DNA of 64,000 bases. Source: Nitratidesulfovibrio termitidis HI1. Its GTDB lineage: Bacteria > Desulfobacterota > Desulfovibrionia > Desulfovibrionales > Desulfovibrionaceae. The stretch covers positions 4,019,639 through 4,083,638 of the forward strand of contig NZ_KI632512.1 of assembly GCF_000504305.1 (NCBI RefSeq), given 5' to 3'. Positions 26,346 through 35,269 of this stretch are shown one piece after another. Positions within the stretch are counted from its first letter, which is position 1. Every line of letters begins with the position of its first letter. The translations under genes were made by a program, and so were the position numbers. The notes under the pieces are model-generated. The model saw only the letters and a program-made list of their open reading frames with translations, did not search any database and was not told where the DNA came from.

Positions 26346-26377
26346 GGGAGGCTCCTTTGGTTCGACGTGTTTTGTAG

Positions 26378-26392
26378 TAGACCGGTCGTCTA
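26378..26392. promoter_or_regulatory. TetR-type operator upstream of the CMD gene
   Basis: TAGACCGGTCGTCTA, inverted TAGAC/GTCTA arms with a 5-bp centre; 14 of 15 bases match the box at 27090. Confidence 0.75.
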
Positions 26393-26460
26393 CATAGATG
26401 GCCGGATGTTCCCTTGAAGAAAGGCGGATGCTGCGGCGCGCGTGCGCGAGGCTGGCGCGG

Positions 26461-27078
26461 CTACACGTCGTGCGGACCAGTTCGGGGGGCGGGTCGGGAC
26501 GAGTTCAGGATACGGGTAAAGACCATGTGTTCCAGCCGCAGCAGGGGGTGGACGTTCTTCTCAGCCTTCATGCGCAGGATGGCCCCTTCCCAGGCGTCCA
26601 TGACGAAGGCGGCGGTCTCGTAGGGTTCCAGGCCGGGGGCCAGTTCGCCCCGTGCGGCGGCCTCGTTCAGGATGTCGCCCATGGCCCGCGACAGGCCGTC
26701 GAGCACCTCGCGCAGCTTGCCGCACATGGCCGGTGACAGGTCGCACATTTCCTGGGCCAGATTGCCGAAGGGGCAGCCGCGCTCATAGTCCCATTCCTGG
26801 TAGCGCTGGCGGGCCAGTTCGAAGAACCTGCGCAGCCGGTCCAGCGGGGGCACGTTCGCATTGCGCAGCACCTGGGCAAGGGCCGGGGTGCGCACTTCGC
26901 GGTAATGGTCGATGAGCGCCAGCCCGAACTCTTCCTTGCTGGGGAAGTAGAAATAGAACGAACCCTTGGGCACACCGGCCAGGTCGAGGATTTCCTTGAT
27001 GCCGGTGTTGTTGAATCCCTTGCGGTGGACCAGTTCGGCCCCGGCGTCCAGGATGGCTCGGCGTGCGTCGCGTTTCAT
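26461..27078 (-). CDS. TetR family transcriptional repressor (NemR/AcuR-like)
   Basis: A 205-aa repressor. The N-terminal helix-turn-helix (residues about 6-50) reads RRAILDAGAELVHRKGFNNTGIKEILDLAGVPKGSFYFYFPSK with the canonical KGSFYFYF recognition end. The ligand domain includes ERGCPFGNLAQEM, equivalent to the Cys-containing segment that senses electrophiles in NemR-like proteins (from memory). It sits upstream of the CMD gene on the same strand. A TAGAC-N5-GTCTA box lies 12 bp before its start and a second before the CMD gene, which indicates autoregulation plus control of the neighbour. Confidence 0.85.
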   Translation of the reverse strand: MKRDARRAILDAGAELVHRKGFNNTGIKEILDLAGVPKGSFYFYFPSKEEFGLALIDHYREVRTPALAQVLRNANVPPLDRLRRFFELARQRYQEWDYERGCPFGNLAQEMCDLSPAMCGKLREVLDGLSRAMGDILNEAAARGELAPGLEPYETAAFVMDAWEGAILRMKAEKNVHPLLRLEHMVFTRILNSSRPAPRTGPHDV

Positions 27079-27089
27079 GGGGTCACTAA

Positions 27090-27104
27090 TAGACCAGTCG
27101 TCTA
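27090..27104. promoter_or_regulatory. TetR-type operator upstream of the tetR-like gene
   Basis: TAGACCAGTCGTCTA, 12 bp upstream of the repressor start codon; the twin of the box at 26378. Confidence 0.75.
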
Positions 27105-27116
27105 GTTGTGGTCAAG

Positions 27117-27164
27117 GGAAAAAAGAACCCGCCCGTCTGCGTACTGTGCGCAGACGGGCGGGTT
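27117..27164 (-). terminator. Terminator of the M24 peptidase gene
   Basis: Perfect 16-bp stem AACCCGCCCGTCTGCG / CGCAGACGGGCGGGTT (27126-27141 and 27149-27164), loop of 7, followed on the minus strand by TTCTTTTTTCCC. Confidence 0.95.
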
Positions 27165-27207
27165 GTGTGATTCTGGCGCGTTATGAGTGGAAGTGCGGCA
27201 GACGGCG

Positions 27208-28467
27208 CTACACGCAGACCATGTCGTAGGCGGCGCCGGTCAGGGCGCGACCTCCTTGCGAGGTAACCTCGAAGGTGTTCTCCACCCCCACCATGCCCAC
27301 TCCGGCAATGCCCATCTTGGGTTCCAGGGCGATGGTCATGCCTTCTTCCAGCGGCTCGTCGAAACGGTGGGCGATGACCGGGTATTCATCGATGGTCAGG
27401 CCTATGCCATGGCCCAGAAAGGTGACCTTGTTGGAGCCCAGCCCCATGAACCCTTCGGACAGGCCCGCGCGCTCCACGATTTCCAGCGTGGAACGCCAGA
27501 TGTCCGAAGGGATTTCGCCGGGGCGCAGCCGTTCCGCCGCTCGGGCCTGCACCTCTATGCACAGGTCGTGGGCGCGGCGCACCGCGTCGGGGATGGATGC
27601 GGCGTTGCCCGCCCAGTACAGTTGGGTCTTGTCGGTGTGGTAGCCTTCAAGGCAGAAGCCGATGTCCAGCGCCAGCGGGGTGCCGCGCCGCCAGACCGAC
27701 CCCGCGTACCCCATGAACGGGATGGCCGGGTGCTCGCCCTTCAGGCCCAGCGGGCCGTTGAAATGGCTGGGGTAGTTGCCGTTGTCCCCGGCGGCTATGT
27801 GTCCCAGAAAGCATTCCTCGCCCGGCGCGCCCATGCGCATCAGCCCGCCATGCCCCCGGCTGAAGAAGACCTGCCACGACAGGTGCGAAATCTCGCGTTC
27901 GCTCATGCCGGGGCGCAGCAGGCCGGGCAGCACGTCATGCAGGCATTCGTGGTGGCGGGCGCCAGCCAGGCGCAGCTTGACCAGTTCCCATTCGGTCTTG
28001 CGGGCGCGGGCACGGGTGAGCACCGTGTCCCCCGGCAGGAAGGAAACCCCGGTCAGGCGCTGTTGCAGCATGGCGGCCAGCGACCACGGCAGGCCGGACA
28101 TTTCCGCCGCCACCACCGGAGCCAGCGGGCTGCCCGCATTGGCGCACAGGCCGGTCAGGTCGCCGTAGGAACGGAAGGACACGATGTTGGCCAGCGGGCT
28201 TTCCAGCCGGGCGCGTTCCTCGCCCTTGCGCACCAGCAGCACCGGTTCGCCGTCGCGGGGCAGCCACAGCACGCCGTTGCCCGCCGTGCCGGTCAGGTAA
28301 TAGATGGCCACGCGCGAGAAGGCCATCAGCCCGCCCGCGTCGGGGGCCTGCGCTGCAAGGATGTCCAGCGCGCGGGACTGGCGCAGCCGGGCTTCTTCGG
28401 CGGGCAGGCGTTCGGCGGCGGTGAACGGGCGGGGAGCAGGGGCGTGTGAAGCGTGGGCGTGGGACAT
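27208..28467 (-). CDS. M24 family metallopeptidase (Xaa-Pro peptidase-like)
   Basis: Cytoplasmic metallopeptidase of 419 aa with the pita-bread fold: creatinase-like N-terminal domain (about 30-170) and catalytic C-terminal domain. All five metal ligands of M24 can be placed: the two Asp in ALDIGFCLEGYHTDKTQ, His in GHGIGLTIDEYP, Glu in TIALEPK and Glu in GVENTFEV. It therefore should be an active di-metal aminopeptidase or prolidase rather than a pseudo-enzyme. Start at 28467 has AGGAG upstream; the extra upstream codons lie in a 20-bp repeat array. It is followed by its own strong terminator. Confidence 0.9.
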   Translation of the reverse strand: MSHAHASHAPAPRPFTAAERLPAEEARLRQSRALDILAAQAPDAGGLMAFSRVAIYYLTGTAGNGVLWLPRDGEPVLLVRKGEERARLESPLANIVSFRSYGDLTGLCANAGSPLAPVVAAEMSGLPWSLAAMLQQRLTGVSFLPGDTVLTRARARKTEWELVKLRLAGARHHECLHDVLPGLLRPGMSEREISHLSWQVFFSRGHGGLMRMGAPGEECFLGHIAAGDNGNYPSHFNGPLGLKGEHPAIPFMGYAGSVWRRGTPLALDIGFCLEGYHTDKTQLYWAGNAASIPDAVRRAHDLCIEVQARAAERLRPGEIPSDIWRSTLEIVERAGLSEGFMGLGSNKVTFLGHGIGLTIDEYPVIAHRFDEPLEEGMTIALEPKMGIAGVGMVGVENTFEVTSQGGRALTGAAYDMVCV

Positions 28468-28525
28468 GGTGAGAAAGGCTCCTTTGCGGCTGCGGTTCCG
28501 GCGATGGGCACAGGGTAGGCCAAGG

Positions 28526-28585
28526 CGAAGCCGGGTGCAACAGGACGCAGCCGGGTGCAACAGGACGAAGCAGGGTGCGGCAGGA
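28526..28585. repeat. 20-bp tandem repeat (3 units)
   Basis: CGAAGCCGGGTGCAACAGGA, one near-identical copy and one diverged copy, in the 441-bp divergent gap between the M24 gene and the CoA-binding gene. No other feature is evident in 28468-28908. Confidence 0.9.
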
Positions 28586-28908
28586 CGCCGTGGAGGGGGG
28601 AACGGGGCCGGGCTGGACGCAACCGGGTGGGGCTGGGCTGGGAATACTCCATGATGGCAGGCGTGGCAGGCCGACTGGCGCAGTGCCGGGGGGCGTTACC
28701 GGCGGGCGGTTGCGCACCCGGCGCCACGCAAATGCAATGGCCCGGCGCGGCGATTGCGCTTGGCGGCAAGGCCGGGTAGAGAGGATGTTTCCGGATTGTT
28801 GCTCGCGGCCGACAACGGCGGCGCGACCGTAAAAGAGGCAAGGGCCGCGCCAGATTACGGGGCGTGCGCCCACGACTTTGTCCGTTCATGCGGTTTCAGG
28901 GGTACAGG

Positions 28909-29331
28909 ATGCTGCTCGACGCCACGCTACGCACCATATTGCGCGAATCGCGCACCATTGCCGTCATCGGCGCCAAGGACAAGCCCGGGCAGCCCGTGGA
29001 CATGGTGGGCCGCTATCTGATCGAGGCCGGATACGACGTGCGCCCGGTGCATCCGGTGCGCCGCACCGTGTGGGGCATGCAGGCCTATCCCACCATCGCC
29101 GACGTGCCGGTGGACGTGGACATCGTCAACGTGTTCCGCGCGCCGGAGCATTGTCCGGCCCACGCCGTGGAGGTGCTGGCCCTGCCGCGCCTGCCGCGCC
29201 TGTTCTGGATGCAGTCGGGCATCACCAGTCCGGAAGCGGGGCGGATGCTCTTCGAACGCGGCGTGGCCGTGGTGGAGGATCTGTGCCTGATGGTGGAGCA
29301 TCGCAGGCTGATGGCCGGGGGGCTGTTGTGA
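28909..29331 (+). CDS. CoA-binding domain protein (YccU-like)
   Basis: A 140-aa single-domain Rossmann protein of the CoA_binding_2 family. Typical elements: RTIAVIGAKDKPGQP (nucleotide-binding loop), GYDVRPVHPVRRTVWGMQAYPTIADVP, DIVNVFRAPE and LFWMQSGI. Such proteins bind CoA or acyl-CoA, with no assigned reaction. ATG at 28909 is the conserved start; MRFQ at 28888 is possible. Its TGA overlaps the GTG of the next gene by three bases (GTGA), indicating translational coupling. Confidence 0.88.
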   Translation: MLLDATLRTILRESRTIAVIGAKDKPGQPVDMVGRYLIEAGYDVRPVHPVRRTVWGMQAYPTIADVPVDVDIVNVFRAPEHCPAHAVEVLALPRLPRLFWMQSGITSPEAGRMLFERGVAVVEDLCLMVEHRRLMAGGLL

Positions 29332-29918
29332 GCGGCAACGATCCCACGTTCTCCATGACCACCATGCCCTCCATGACCACCAAATCGGGCGCGCCCTCTG
29401 CCTCGGGCCCGTCTTCCACACCTGTCGAGTCTTCCAAGCCATGGGATGACGCCTTCGACTGCCGCATGTGCGGCCAGTGCTGCCAGGGCGAGGGCGGCAT
29501 CGTGGTCAGCCCCGCCGATCTTTCGCGCATCTGCGCCTTTCTGGGCATGACGCCCGAAGCCTTCGAGGCTACCTACGGCGAACGTCGCAACGGCAAGCTG
29601 AAGGTGCGCACCGGGGCGGACGGCAACTGCGTGTTCTTTGCCGCCGGACGCGGTTGCACCGTGCACGAGGGCAAGCCGGACATCTGCCGGGCCTGGCCGT
29701 TCTTTCGCGGCAACCTGGTGGATGCGGACAGCCTGGGCATGGCCAAGGAATACTGTCCCGGCATCCGGCCCGACGTGCGCCACGCGGAATTCGCCGCCGC
29801 CGGGCGGGCCTATCTGGCCGCGCGGGGACTGCTGGCCTCCGACTGTACGTGCGAGGCCAACGCCCTGGTGCTGGACAGGGACAGGGACAGGAACAGGGGC
29901 AAGGCCGACGGCAAGTAG
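29328..29918 (+). CDS. YkgJ family cysteine-cluster protein
   Basis: A 196-aa protein with the CxxCxxC..C..C metal-binding domain (UPF0153): CRMCGQCCQGEGG, then NCVFFAAGRGC, KPDICRAWPF and EYCP. It likely binds zinc or an Fe-S cluster; function unassigned. Start GTG at 29328 overlaps the preceding stop, followed by a 40-residue Ser/Thr/Met-rich leader; internal ATGs at 29355 and 29370 are weaker options. The C-terminus is a DRDRDRNRG repeat from a GACAGG hexamer run. Confidence 0.85.
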   Translation: MSGNDPTFSMTTMPSMTTKSGAPSASGPSSTPVESSKPWDDAFDCRMCGQCCQGEGGIVVSPADLSRICAFLGMTPEAFEATYGERRNGKLKVRTGADGNCVFFAAGRGCTVHEGKPDICRAWPFFRGNLVDADSLGMAKEYCPGIRPDVRHAEFAAAGRAYLAARGLLASDCTCEANALVLDRDRDRNRGKADGK

Positions 29919-30021
29919 CTGCAAACCGGTCGACCGGTCGCAAGTGGCACGGCGACGGTAAGGTTTTTCGCCCCGACTGCCGAAAGGCTGTGTGCAAGGA
30001 CCGTGGGGGCCTGGAGGTTGC

Positions 30022-30981
30022 GTGACGCTGAGGGAATGCTACCGGATACTGCAAGTCGGCAACGGCGCGTCGCTTGACGAGGTCAAGAAGGCGTACCGCA
30101 GGCTGGCGTTCGAGCTGCATCCGGACCTGAACCCCGGCAGGCCCGACGCGGCTCGCCGTTTCCAGCGCCTGAACGAGGCGTACGTGCTGCTTTCGCGCAC
30201 GCTGGACGCCGCCGGGCCGGGCGGCAACGGCAACGGGATGGGCCCGACTGGCGCGGCTGGCGGCGCTGCGGAACGCGAATCCGCCGAGCGGGAGGCCACC
30301 CGCGCCTACGAACAGGCCCGGCAACGCTTCGGCGATATGGGGTCTGGCGGGACGGGAGGCGGTAACGGGGCGTCCGCGTCTGGTGCGTCAGCGGGCACTT
30401 CCGCTGCGGGGGCTACCTCGGGCACATCTGCTGGCATGTCTGCGGGTACATCTGGAGGACCGGCTGGCGGATCATCCGCAACACGCGGCGCAAGCGGGGC
30501 CGATCGCGCACGCCGCAAGGCCGAGGCCACCTATCAGGGCCGACAGGACGAGGTGTTGCAGGACATCCTGCGCGATCCGTTCGCCCGGCGGGTGTTCGAG
30601 GACATCTACAGCCAGATCCGCCGTGACGGCGGCGGGGGGCTGGCAGCGCGCCCGCCCAAGAAGCGCAAGCTCAGCCTGGAATGGGGCGGCAAGGCCCTGA
30701 CGCTGGACCTTACCCACGGCATCGGCGGGGCGGTGAAGGGCTGGCTGCGCCGCCAGATCGACGACGAGCAGACGGTGCACCTGCCAGCGCTCAGCATCGT
30801 GCCGGGGGCGCGGCTGCGTTTGCAGGTAACGCAGGGGCTGTCCGGCGAGGTGCGCACCGTGGAGGTGACCCTGCCTCCGGACTACGTGGTGGGGCGGCCC
30901 ATCCGGCTCAAGGGGCTGGGCAAGCGCATCGGCCCGTGGCAGGGTGACCTGTATCTGCGCATTCTGGCCAAGACCTTGTAA
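30022..30981 (+). CDS. DnaJ-domain co-chaperone (CbpA-like, no zinc finger)
   Basis: A 319-aa J-domain protein. Residues 1-60 contain the J domain with the essential HPD (ELHPDLNPG), which stimulates DnaK ATPase. A long Gly/Ser/Ala/Thr-rich segment (about 65-165, many SAGTS units) follows, then a C-terminal substrate-binding-like region with [19 protein letters not shown], reminiscent of the last beta-domain of CbpA/DnaJ. There is no CxxCxGxG zinc domain. GTG at 30022 with TGGAGG 5 bp upstream fixes the start better than the GTG at 29992. No dnaK or grpE is next to it. Confidence 0.87.
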   Translation: MTLRECYRILQVGNGASLDEVKKAYRRLAFELHPDLNPGRPDAARRFQRLNEAYVLLSRTLDAAGPGGNGNGMGPTGAAGGAAERESAEREATRAYEQARQRFGDMGSGGTGGGNGASASGASAGTSAAGATSGTSAGMSAGTSGGPAGGSSATRGASGADRARRKAEATYQGRQDEVLQDILRDPFARRVFEDIYSQIRRDGGGGLAARPPKKRKLSLEWGGKALTLDLTHGIGGAVKGWLRRQIDDEQTVHLPALSIVPGARLRLQVTQGLSGEVRTVEVTLPPDYVVGRPIRLKGLGKRIGPWQGDLYLRILAKTL

Positions 30982-31090
30982 CGGTTCCGTTGCAAGGGAG
31001 CGCGTTTGCGGTGCGCGCTTTCAGGGCGGTACGCTCCGGACCGATACGCCCCGAAGCGCACGCACAGGACGGCAGCAGGACGATTCTTGA

Positions 31091-32062
31091 TCATTCCACG
31101 GGCATGTGCCCGCGCGCGAGGCCGGTATCTTCACCGGCCTCCTTCATTTCCGGAGCCTCGGCAATACCGGCGGCGCGGGATACGCCCCCGTCGCGGTTGT
31201 CACCACCGCGCGCGCCGTCCAGCACCACGCAGAACACCGCCGCGATGACCAGCCCGGCGCCGATCCAGCCCGAGGGCGGGAACAGTTCGTCCCACAGCCA
31301 GTAGGCCAGCAGGGCTGCCAGCACCGGCTCGAAGTTGGCCACCACGGCCACGCGGGTGGGGGAAAGGCGGCGCATGCCCTCGCAGTAGGCCATGTACGCG
31401 CCGTAGGTGGTCACCAGCCCCATGCCCAGCACCAGCAGCGCCCAGGCCAGCGGCCCCTTGGGTGCGAAGGTGACGAAGGGCAGCAGGGCCAGCGCTCCCA
31501 CGGGCAGGCAGAACAGGTACAGGGTGACCGGCGAATGGCGGTGCAGGAAATGGCGACTGAACACGTAGTGCAGCGAATAGGTAAAGCCCGCCAGCAGGCC
31601 GAAGCCGATGCCCGCTACGCTGGTGCCCCCCTGCAACCCGCCGCCCGACCGGCAGATCAGAAAGGCCCCGACCATGGCCAGCCCAAGGGCCGCCAGCTTG
31701 GCGCGGGTCAGCGGTTCGCCGAAGCACAGCCGCGAAAGCAGCGCCACCCACGCCGGGGCGGTGTACAGCAGGATGGAGGCCAGCGCCGCGCCGCCTTCGC
31801 GCACGGCCAACTGGTACGAGCCGAAGAACAGCGCCACCCCCACCAGCCCGAAGGCCGCAAAGGTGGCCGCATCGCGCGCCGGGGCGCGCCACAGCCCGTG
31901 CCGGACGGCGTGCAGGCCGAAGAACAGCGTTCCGAACGCGGCGCGCCAGAAGGCGATTTCCAGCGGTGTAACCCCTTCGGCAAGGCAGTAGCGGGCCAGC
32001 GGGCCGATAAGCGCCCACAACCCGGCGGCAAGCAGCACGAAGCCGTATCCGGCCAGCGGCAT
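31091..32062 (-). CDS. EamA/DMT family transporter
   Basis: Inner-membrane metabolite exporter of 323 aa with ten hydrophobic helices arranged as two EamA repeats of five (about 5-135 and 148-285). Typical phrases: GLWALIGPLARY, ILLYTAPAWVALLS in repeat 1, and VAVVANFEPVLAALLAYWLWDE in repeat 2. Substrates of such permeases (amino acids, nucleotides sugars, drugs) cannot be predicted. ATG at 32062 has GGGAGG 5 bp upstream. The C-terminal 35 residues are charged and cytoplasmic. Confidence 0.88.
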   Translation of the reverse strand: MPLAGYGFVLLAAGLWALIGPLARYCLAEGVTPLEIAFWRAAFGTLFFGLHAVRHGLWRAPARDAATFAAFGLVGVALFFGSYQLAVREGGAALASILLYTAPAWVALLSRLCFGEPLTRAKLAALGLAMVGAFLICRSGGGLQGGTSVAGIGFGLLAGFTYSLHYVFSRHFLHRHSPVTLYLFCLPVGALALLPFVTFAPKGPLAWALLVLGMGLVTTYGAYMAYCEGMRRLSPTRVAVVANFEPVLAALLAYWLWDELFPPSGWIGAGLVIAAVFCVVLDGARGGDNRDGGVSRAAGIAEAPEMKEAGEDTGLARGHMPVE

Positions 32063-32393
32063 GGCATCCTCCCGTTGTTGTCGTACCGGTGTTGTGAACG
32101 ATGGCGGGGGGGATGGCAAGCGGCGATGGCCGTGTGTCGACGAAACGCGCGGACGGTCACGGAACCGCGCGCAGTGTCGCGTAATGTTTCCGTAACCACG
32201 GGGCGGCTTCACAGGGGGGCTTCGGGATGGTACACAAGGCGGAGACATGCCCGACGGAAACGGATCGGGCATGCCGTGCCGGACGCGCTCACCCGATTTT
32301 GTCCGGCCACTCCGGCCACGCCCGACCACCCCGAATCATGCAGACCAATGGGACCCGCGCCGCAAGGCCAGCGCCCGCAGGAGGATGCCACGG
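32063..32393. other. Divergent intergenic region, no gene seen
   Basis: 331 bp between the DMT transporter (minus) and the membrane-anchored hypothetical gene (plus). I see no repeat array, tRNA or convincing promoter. Confidence 0.5.
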
Positions 32394-33635
32394 ATGGCCC
32401 CCGATATGCCCGATCAGACTCCCGAACAGACCCCCCGCCGCGACACCTCCGGGCCTGACCGCCCTGATCGCCCTGACCGCCCCATTCGGCAGGACGGCAG
32501 CCTGCTCGACATGCCCCGCCCCCCCAGGCGCAACCGCAGCAAGCTGGTATGGGTGTTCGTGCTGGCCCTGCTGGTGGCGGGGGGGGCCCTGTGGCAACTG
32601 CGCGACCTGGTCCTGAGCGATGCCGTGCCCGACCGGCAGGCCAACATGACCGGCACCGAGGCGGCCATCCTTGGCCCCAACGCCACCAACGGCACGCTGC
32701 CCTCCATGGTGCCCATGGACGGCGACGCCGCAGCCGATGCCGCCGGGCAGGCCAACGCCACCGCCGCCGCACCGGGCGTCAATGCCACCAGCCCGGACGG
32801 GGCCTTTGCCCAGGACGACGCTGTGGTCCGCTTCGCCTTTGCGGAGGACATGGCCAACTGGCTGGTGGAAAACTATTACCCCAAAGGCACCCACATGGAG
32901 GCGCGCACCTCCGGCTGGGTCGCACCCAGCCTGAAGTCGACCAACATGCGCTACGGCGTGAACATGACCGGGCTGTCCTGGTCCGGCGACGACATTTCCG
33001 CCGGGCGCGCCAGCGTGCTGGACTATGCCTTCACCCCGGCCATGCTCGAAGCCCTGCAACGCCTGTACGCCGACCGGTTCATGGAGGCCATGGCCGCGGC
33101 AGCCGCCAACGCCAAGGTCACGGACAAGGGCAGGGAACGGTCCCTGACCCCCGCCGAGGTGGCGGAAATGTACAGCCTGTATGCCACGCGGCTGCGCGGC
33201 CTGTCCGGCGCCCTGCGCGAGATTGCGGGCATGTCCGACGCGGTGGTGCGGGTCAACGCATGGCTTACCGCGCAGCAGACCGCGCTGGAAGCCAACGCCA
33301 AGTATCAGGACGCCGTGTTCGGCTATGACACCGCGCGCGAGGGCAATTCCGCGCATCTGGCCGAGCAGGCCCGGCGGATCATGGAGCTTTCCGGCAAGGC
33401 GTACCAGCAGGCCATCATGGCCCGCGAACGCGCCCGTGAAACCCTGGCCGAGGCTGTACGCCGCAACCCCGACGCCCGCAGGCTGGACGATGACACTCTG
33501 GTCTACACGGCCGGGTGGGTATACCGCCGGGCCAATGGCAAGCCGGAAAAGATGGACGCCGTGCGCATGGCCGCAACCGTGTTGTCGGACACAGCGGCAC
33601 GGTTCGACAAGGCCGCGCAGGCGGCGCGCCAGTAG
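32394..33635 (+). CDS. Membrane-anchored hypothetical protein
   Basis: A 413-aa protein I do not recognise. Residues 1-50 are Pro/Asp/Arg-rich (GPDRPDRPDRP repeat), residues 51-68 form one membrane helix (LVWVFVLALLVAGGALW), so the bulk should be periplasmic with the N-terminus inside. A variable Ala/Asn/Thr-rich linker (about 80-140) leads to a conserved-looking, mostly helical domain (145-413) with VVRFAFAEDMANWLVENYYPKG, many Ala-rich amphipathic helices and few Cys. Start at 32394 follows AGGAGG with 9-bp spacing. It stands alone with a terminator-like hairpin behind it. Confidence 0.75.
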   Translation: MAPDMPDQTPEQTPRRDTSGPDRPDRPDRPIRQDGSLLDMPRPPRRNRSKLVWVFVLALLVAGGALWQLRDLVLSDAVPDRQANMTGTEAAILGPNATNGTLPSMVPMDGDAAADAAGQANATAAAPGVNATSPDGAFAQDDAVVRFAFAEDMANWLVENYYPKGTHMEARTSGWVAPSLKSTNMRYGVNMTGLSWSGDDISAGRASVLDYAFTPAMLEALQRLYADRFMEAMAAAAANAKVTDKGRERSLTPAEVAEMYSLYATRLRGLSGALREIAGMSDAVVRVNAWLTAQQTALEANAKYQDAVFGYDTAREGNSAHLAEQARRIMELSGKAYQQAIMARERARETLAEAVRRNPDARRLDDDTLVYTAGWVYRRANGKPEKMDAVRMAATVLSDTAARFDKAAQAARQ

Positions 33636-33662
33636 GCTCGGAAAGACAATCATGCAATGACG

Positions 33663-33696
33663 ACGCCGCGAGGGGGCAACCCTTCGCGGCGTTCTT
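33663..33696 (+). terminator. Terminator-like hairpin
   Basis: ACGCCGCGA / TCGCGGCGT 9-bp stem extended by GGG/CCC with a bulge, followed by TCTT; sits between the convergent hypothetical and DUF457 genes. Confidence 0.65.
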
Positions 33697-33737
33697 GCGT
33701 GGGAATATGTGGTGGAAGAAGGACTGGGGGAGGGGCG

Positions 33738-34187
33738 TCAGAACTGACGGTCCAGCAAGAGGTGCGAGAAATATCCCAGCACGGCAGCCGCATACCATGG
33801 CGCCGTCGCCTGCCACGCCCAGCCGTACAGCAGCACCGGGGCCAGCAAAAGGGGCAGGGGCACCAGCAACATGGCCCACCAGGTGTGCGTCCACCCCCGG
33901 TGCCCGTCGATGGCGGGCAGCATGGCCAGCAGCCCCAGCAGGGCGGCCCACTGGTAGCGCCGGGTGGCGATGAGCGCCACGTCGGCCACCACCAGCAGCC
34001 CGTAGAACCAGGTGCGCCCGCGCGAGTGGGTGTCCACGTCCGGGGCCAGGGCAAAGGCGGTGGACACGGCCAGCAGGGCCGCCTGGGTTGGCAGGCCGGG
34101 GGAATACACGCGCAGGGTCTGCGCGGCGAGCAGGGCTCCGGCGGCCAGCAGGGTGCCGCCGATGATGTGGGTGCGGTATCCGGGCAT
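33738..34187 (-). CDS. YdjM/DUF457 family membrane-bound putative metal-dependent hydrolase
   Basis: A 149-aa protein with four or five membrane helices and the metal-binding pattern of the LexA-binding, inner-membrane-associated hydrolase family: YRTHIIGG near the N-terminus, APDVDTHSRGRTW, HRGWTHTWW and GYFSHLLLD at the C-terminus. These His/Asp residues suggest a membrane-embedded metallohydrolase; activity is unproven for the family. Start at 34187 gives the canonical MPGYRTHI beginning. No SOS box was recognised upstream. Confidence 0.83.
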   Translation of the reverse strand: MPGYRTHIIGGTLLAAGALLAAQTLRVYSPGLPTQAALLAVSTAFALAPDVDTHSRGRTWFYGLLVVADVALIATRRYQWAALLGLLAMLPAIDGHRGWTHTWWAMLLVPLPLLLAPVLLYGWAWQATAPWYAAAVLGYFSHLLLDRQF

Positions 34188-34570
34188 TGGTGGTGAGCGT
34201 TGAGGTGCGGGTTGGTGTGGGGCGCGCGGATGAAAACGTGCGTACTGGCGCTGGGTGCGGGGCAGGGGCTTGGGACCACTCCGCGCGCCGCGCAGACCAT
34301 ATGTCAGCCCCGGCCCGGCGGGCAAGCGGGGCGCGCTGGATAGGCAGGGCCGTAGCGTGCTACAGCAAGGCCGGGCGGCAGATGCCTGTCAGGACGGCAG
34401 ACGCGGTCTGGCGAGGATGCAGCCGGGCTGCCCGCGTGTCCGAGCCGGTTTCCGGGTCCGGTTTCTGGGTTCGACTTTCGTATCGTGTCCGGCCACCCGA
34501 CGCGTTGTCGGTGTGGAGCGCAGCCTGCTCCTGTTCCCGTCACTTTCGTCACCCCAACCGTGGACCCGTT
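34188..34570. other. Divergent intergenic region before cobU
   Basis: 383 bp. I looked for a cobalamin riboswitch (B12 box, CCCGCCACTG core) before cobU and did not find one. No small gene is seen. Confidence 0.5.
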
Positions 34571-35236
34571 ATGCCCGAACCGTTGTCCGAAGCCCATATC
34601 CCCGGCACCGTCCCCGCCCGCACCATCCTGTTCACCGGCGGATGCCGTAGCGGCAAGAGCGGCCTTGCCCAGCGCTGGGTGGAAGCGCTGGGACCGGAGC
34701 GGGTGTACATCGCCACCGGGGCCGCCCGCGATGCGGAAATGGCCGAGCGGGTGCGCCGCCATCAGGCCGCGCGAGGCGCGGGCTGGCGCACGGTGGAGGA
34801 GCCACTGGACGTCTGTGCGGCCCTGCGCGAGTGCACGGGGCAGGGGCAGAGCCTGTCCGCCCCGCAATTCGCCCAACAATCCGGCCAACAATCCGGCCCG
34901 CAGTCCGCCCTGCCGTCCCGCCCGCAAGGTATCCTGCTGGACTGCATCACCCTGTGGCTGACCAACCGCATGCTGGCCGACCATGACGATGCGGCCATCC
35001 TGCGGGGGGTGGAAGATTTGGCGGCGCTGCTGCGCACGGCACCCGTACCCGTGGCCGTGGTGACCAACGAGGTGGGCTGGGGCGTGGTGCCGGAAAGCTC
35101 GCTGGGCCGCCGCTTCCGCGATCTGTCCGGCGAGGCCAACCAGCTTTTGGCAACGGTGTGTACCGGCGTGATCCTTGCCGTCAGCGGTTTGCCGCTGGCC
35201 GTGAAGGGAAAGGTGCCTGCCGCCTGTGCGGGGTAG
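34571..35236 (+). CDS. cobU: Adenosylcobinamide kinase / adenosylcobinamide-phosphate guanylyltransferase
   Basis: Nucleotide-loop assembly enzyme of cobalamin synthesis: phosphorylates adenosylcobinamide and transfers GMP to it. The 221-aa product shows P-loop GGCRSGKS (about 23-30), YIATGAARDAEM, RVRRHQAARGAGWRTVEEP (the GMP-linked His is in the RHQ segment), LLDCITLWLTN and VTNEVGWGVVPE. A Gln/Ser-rich insert (about 95-120) made of repeated Q-x-G/S words is unusual. It is not adjacent to other cob genes here, and no B12 riboswitch was recognised. Confidence 0.92.
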   Translation: MPEPLSEAHIPGTVPARTILFTGGCRSGKSGLAQRWVEALGPERVYIATGAARDAEMAERVRRHQAARGAGWRTVEEPLDVCAALRECTGQGQSLSAPQFAQQSGQQSGPQSALPSRPQGILLDCITLWLTNRMLADHDDAAILRGVEDLAALLRTAPVPVAVVTNEVGWGVVPESSLGRRFRDLSGEANQLLATVCTGVILAVSGLPLAVKGKVPAACAG

Positions 35237-35269
35237 GGGGAGCGGCCTGCGAATGGCCGGTTTGTATTG

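Noticed and set aside
34188-34570. Cobalamin riboswitch before cobU
   Set aside because: No B12 box or conserved core could be placed.
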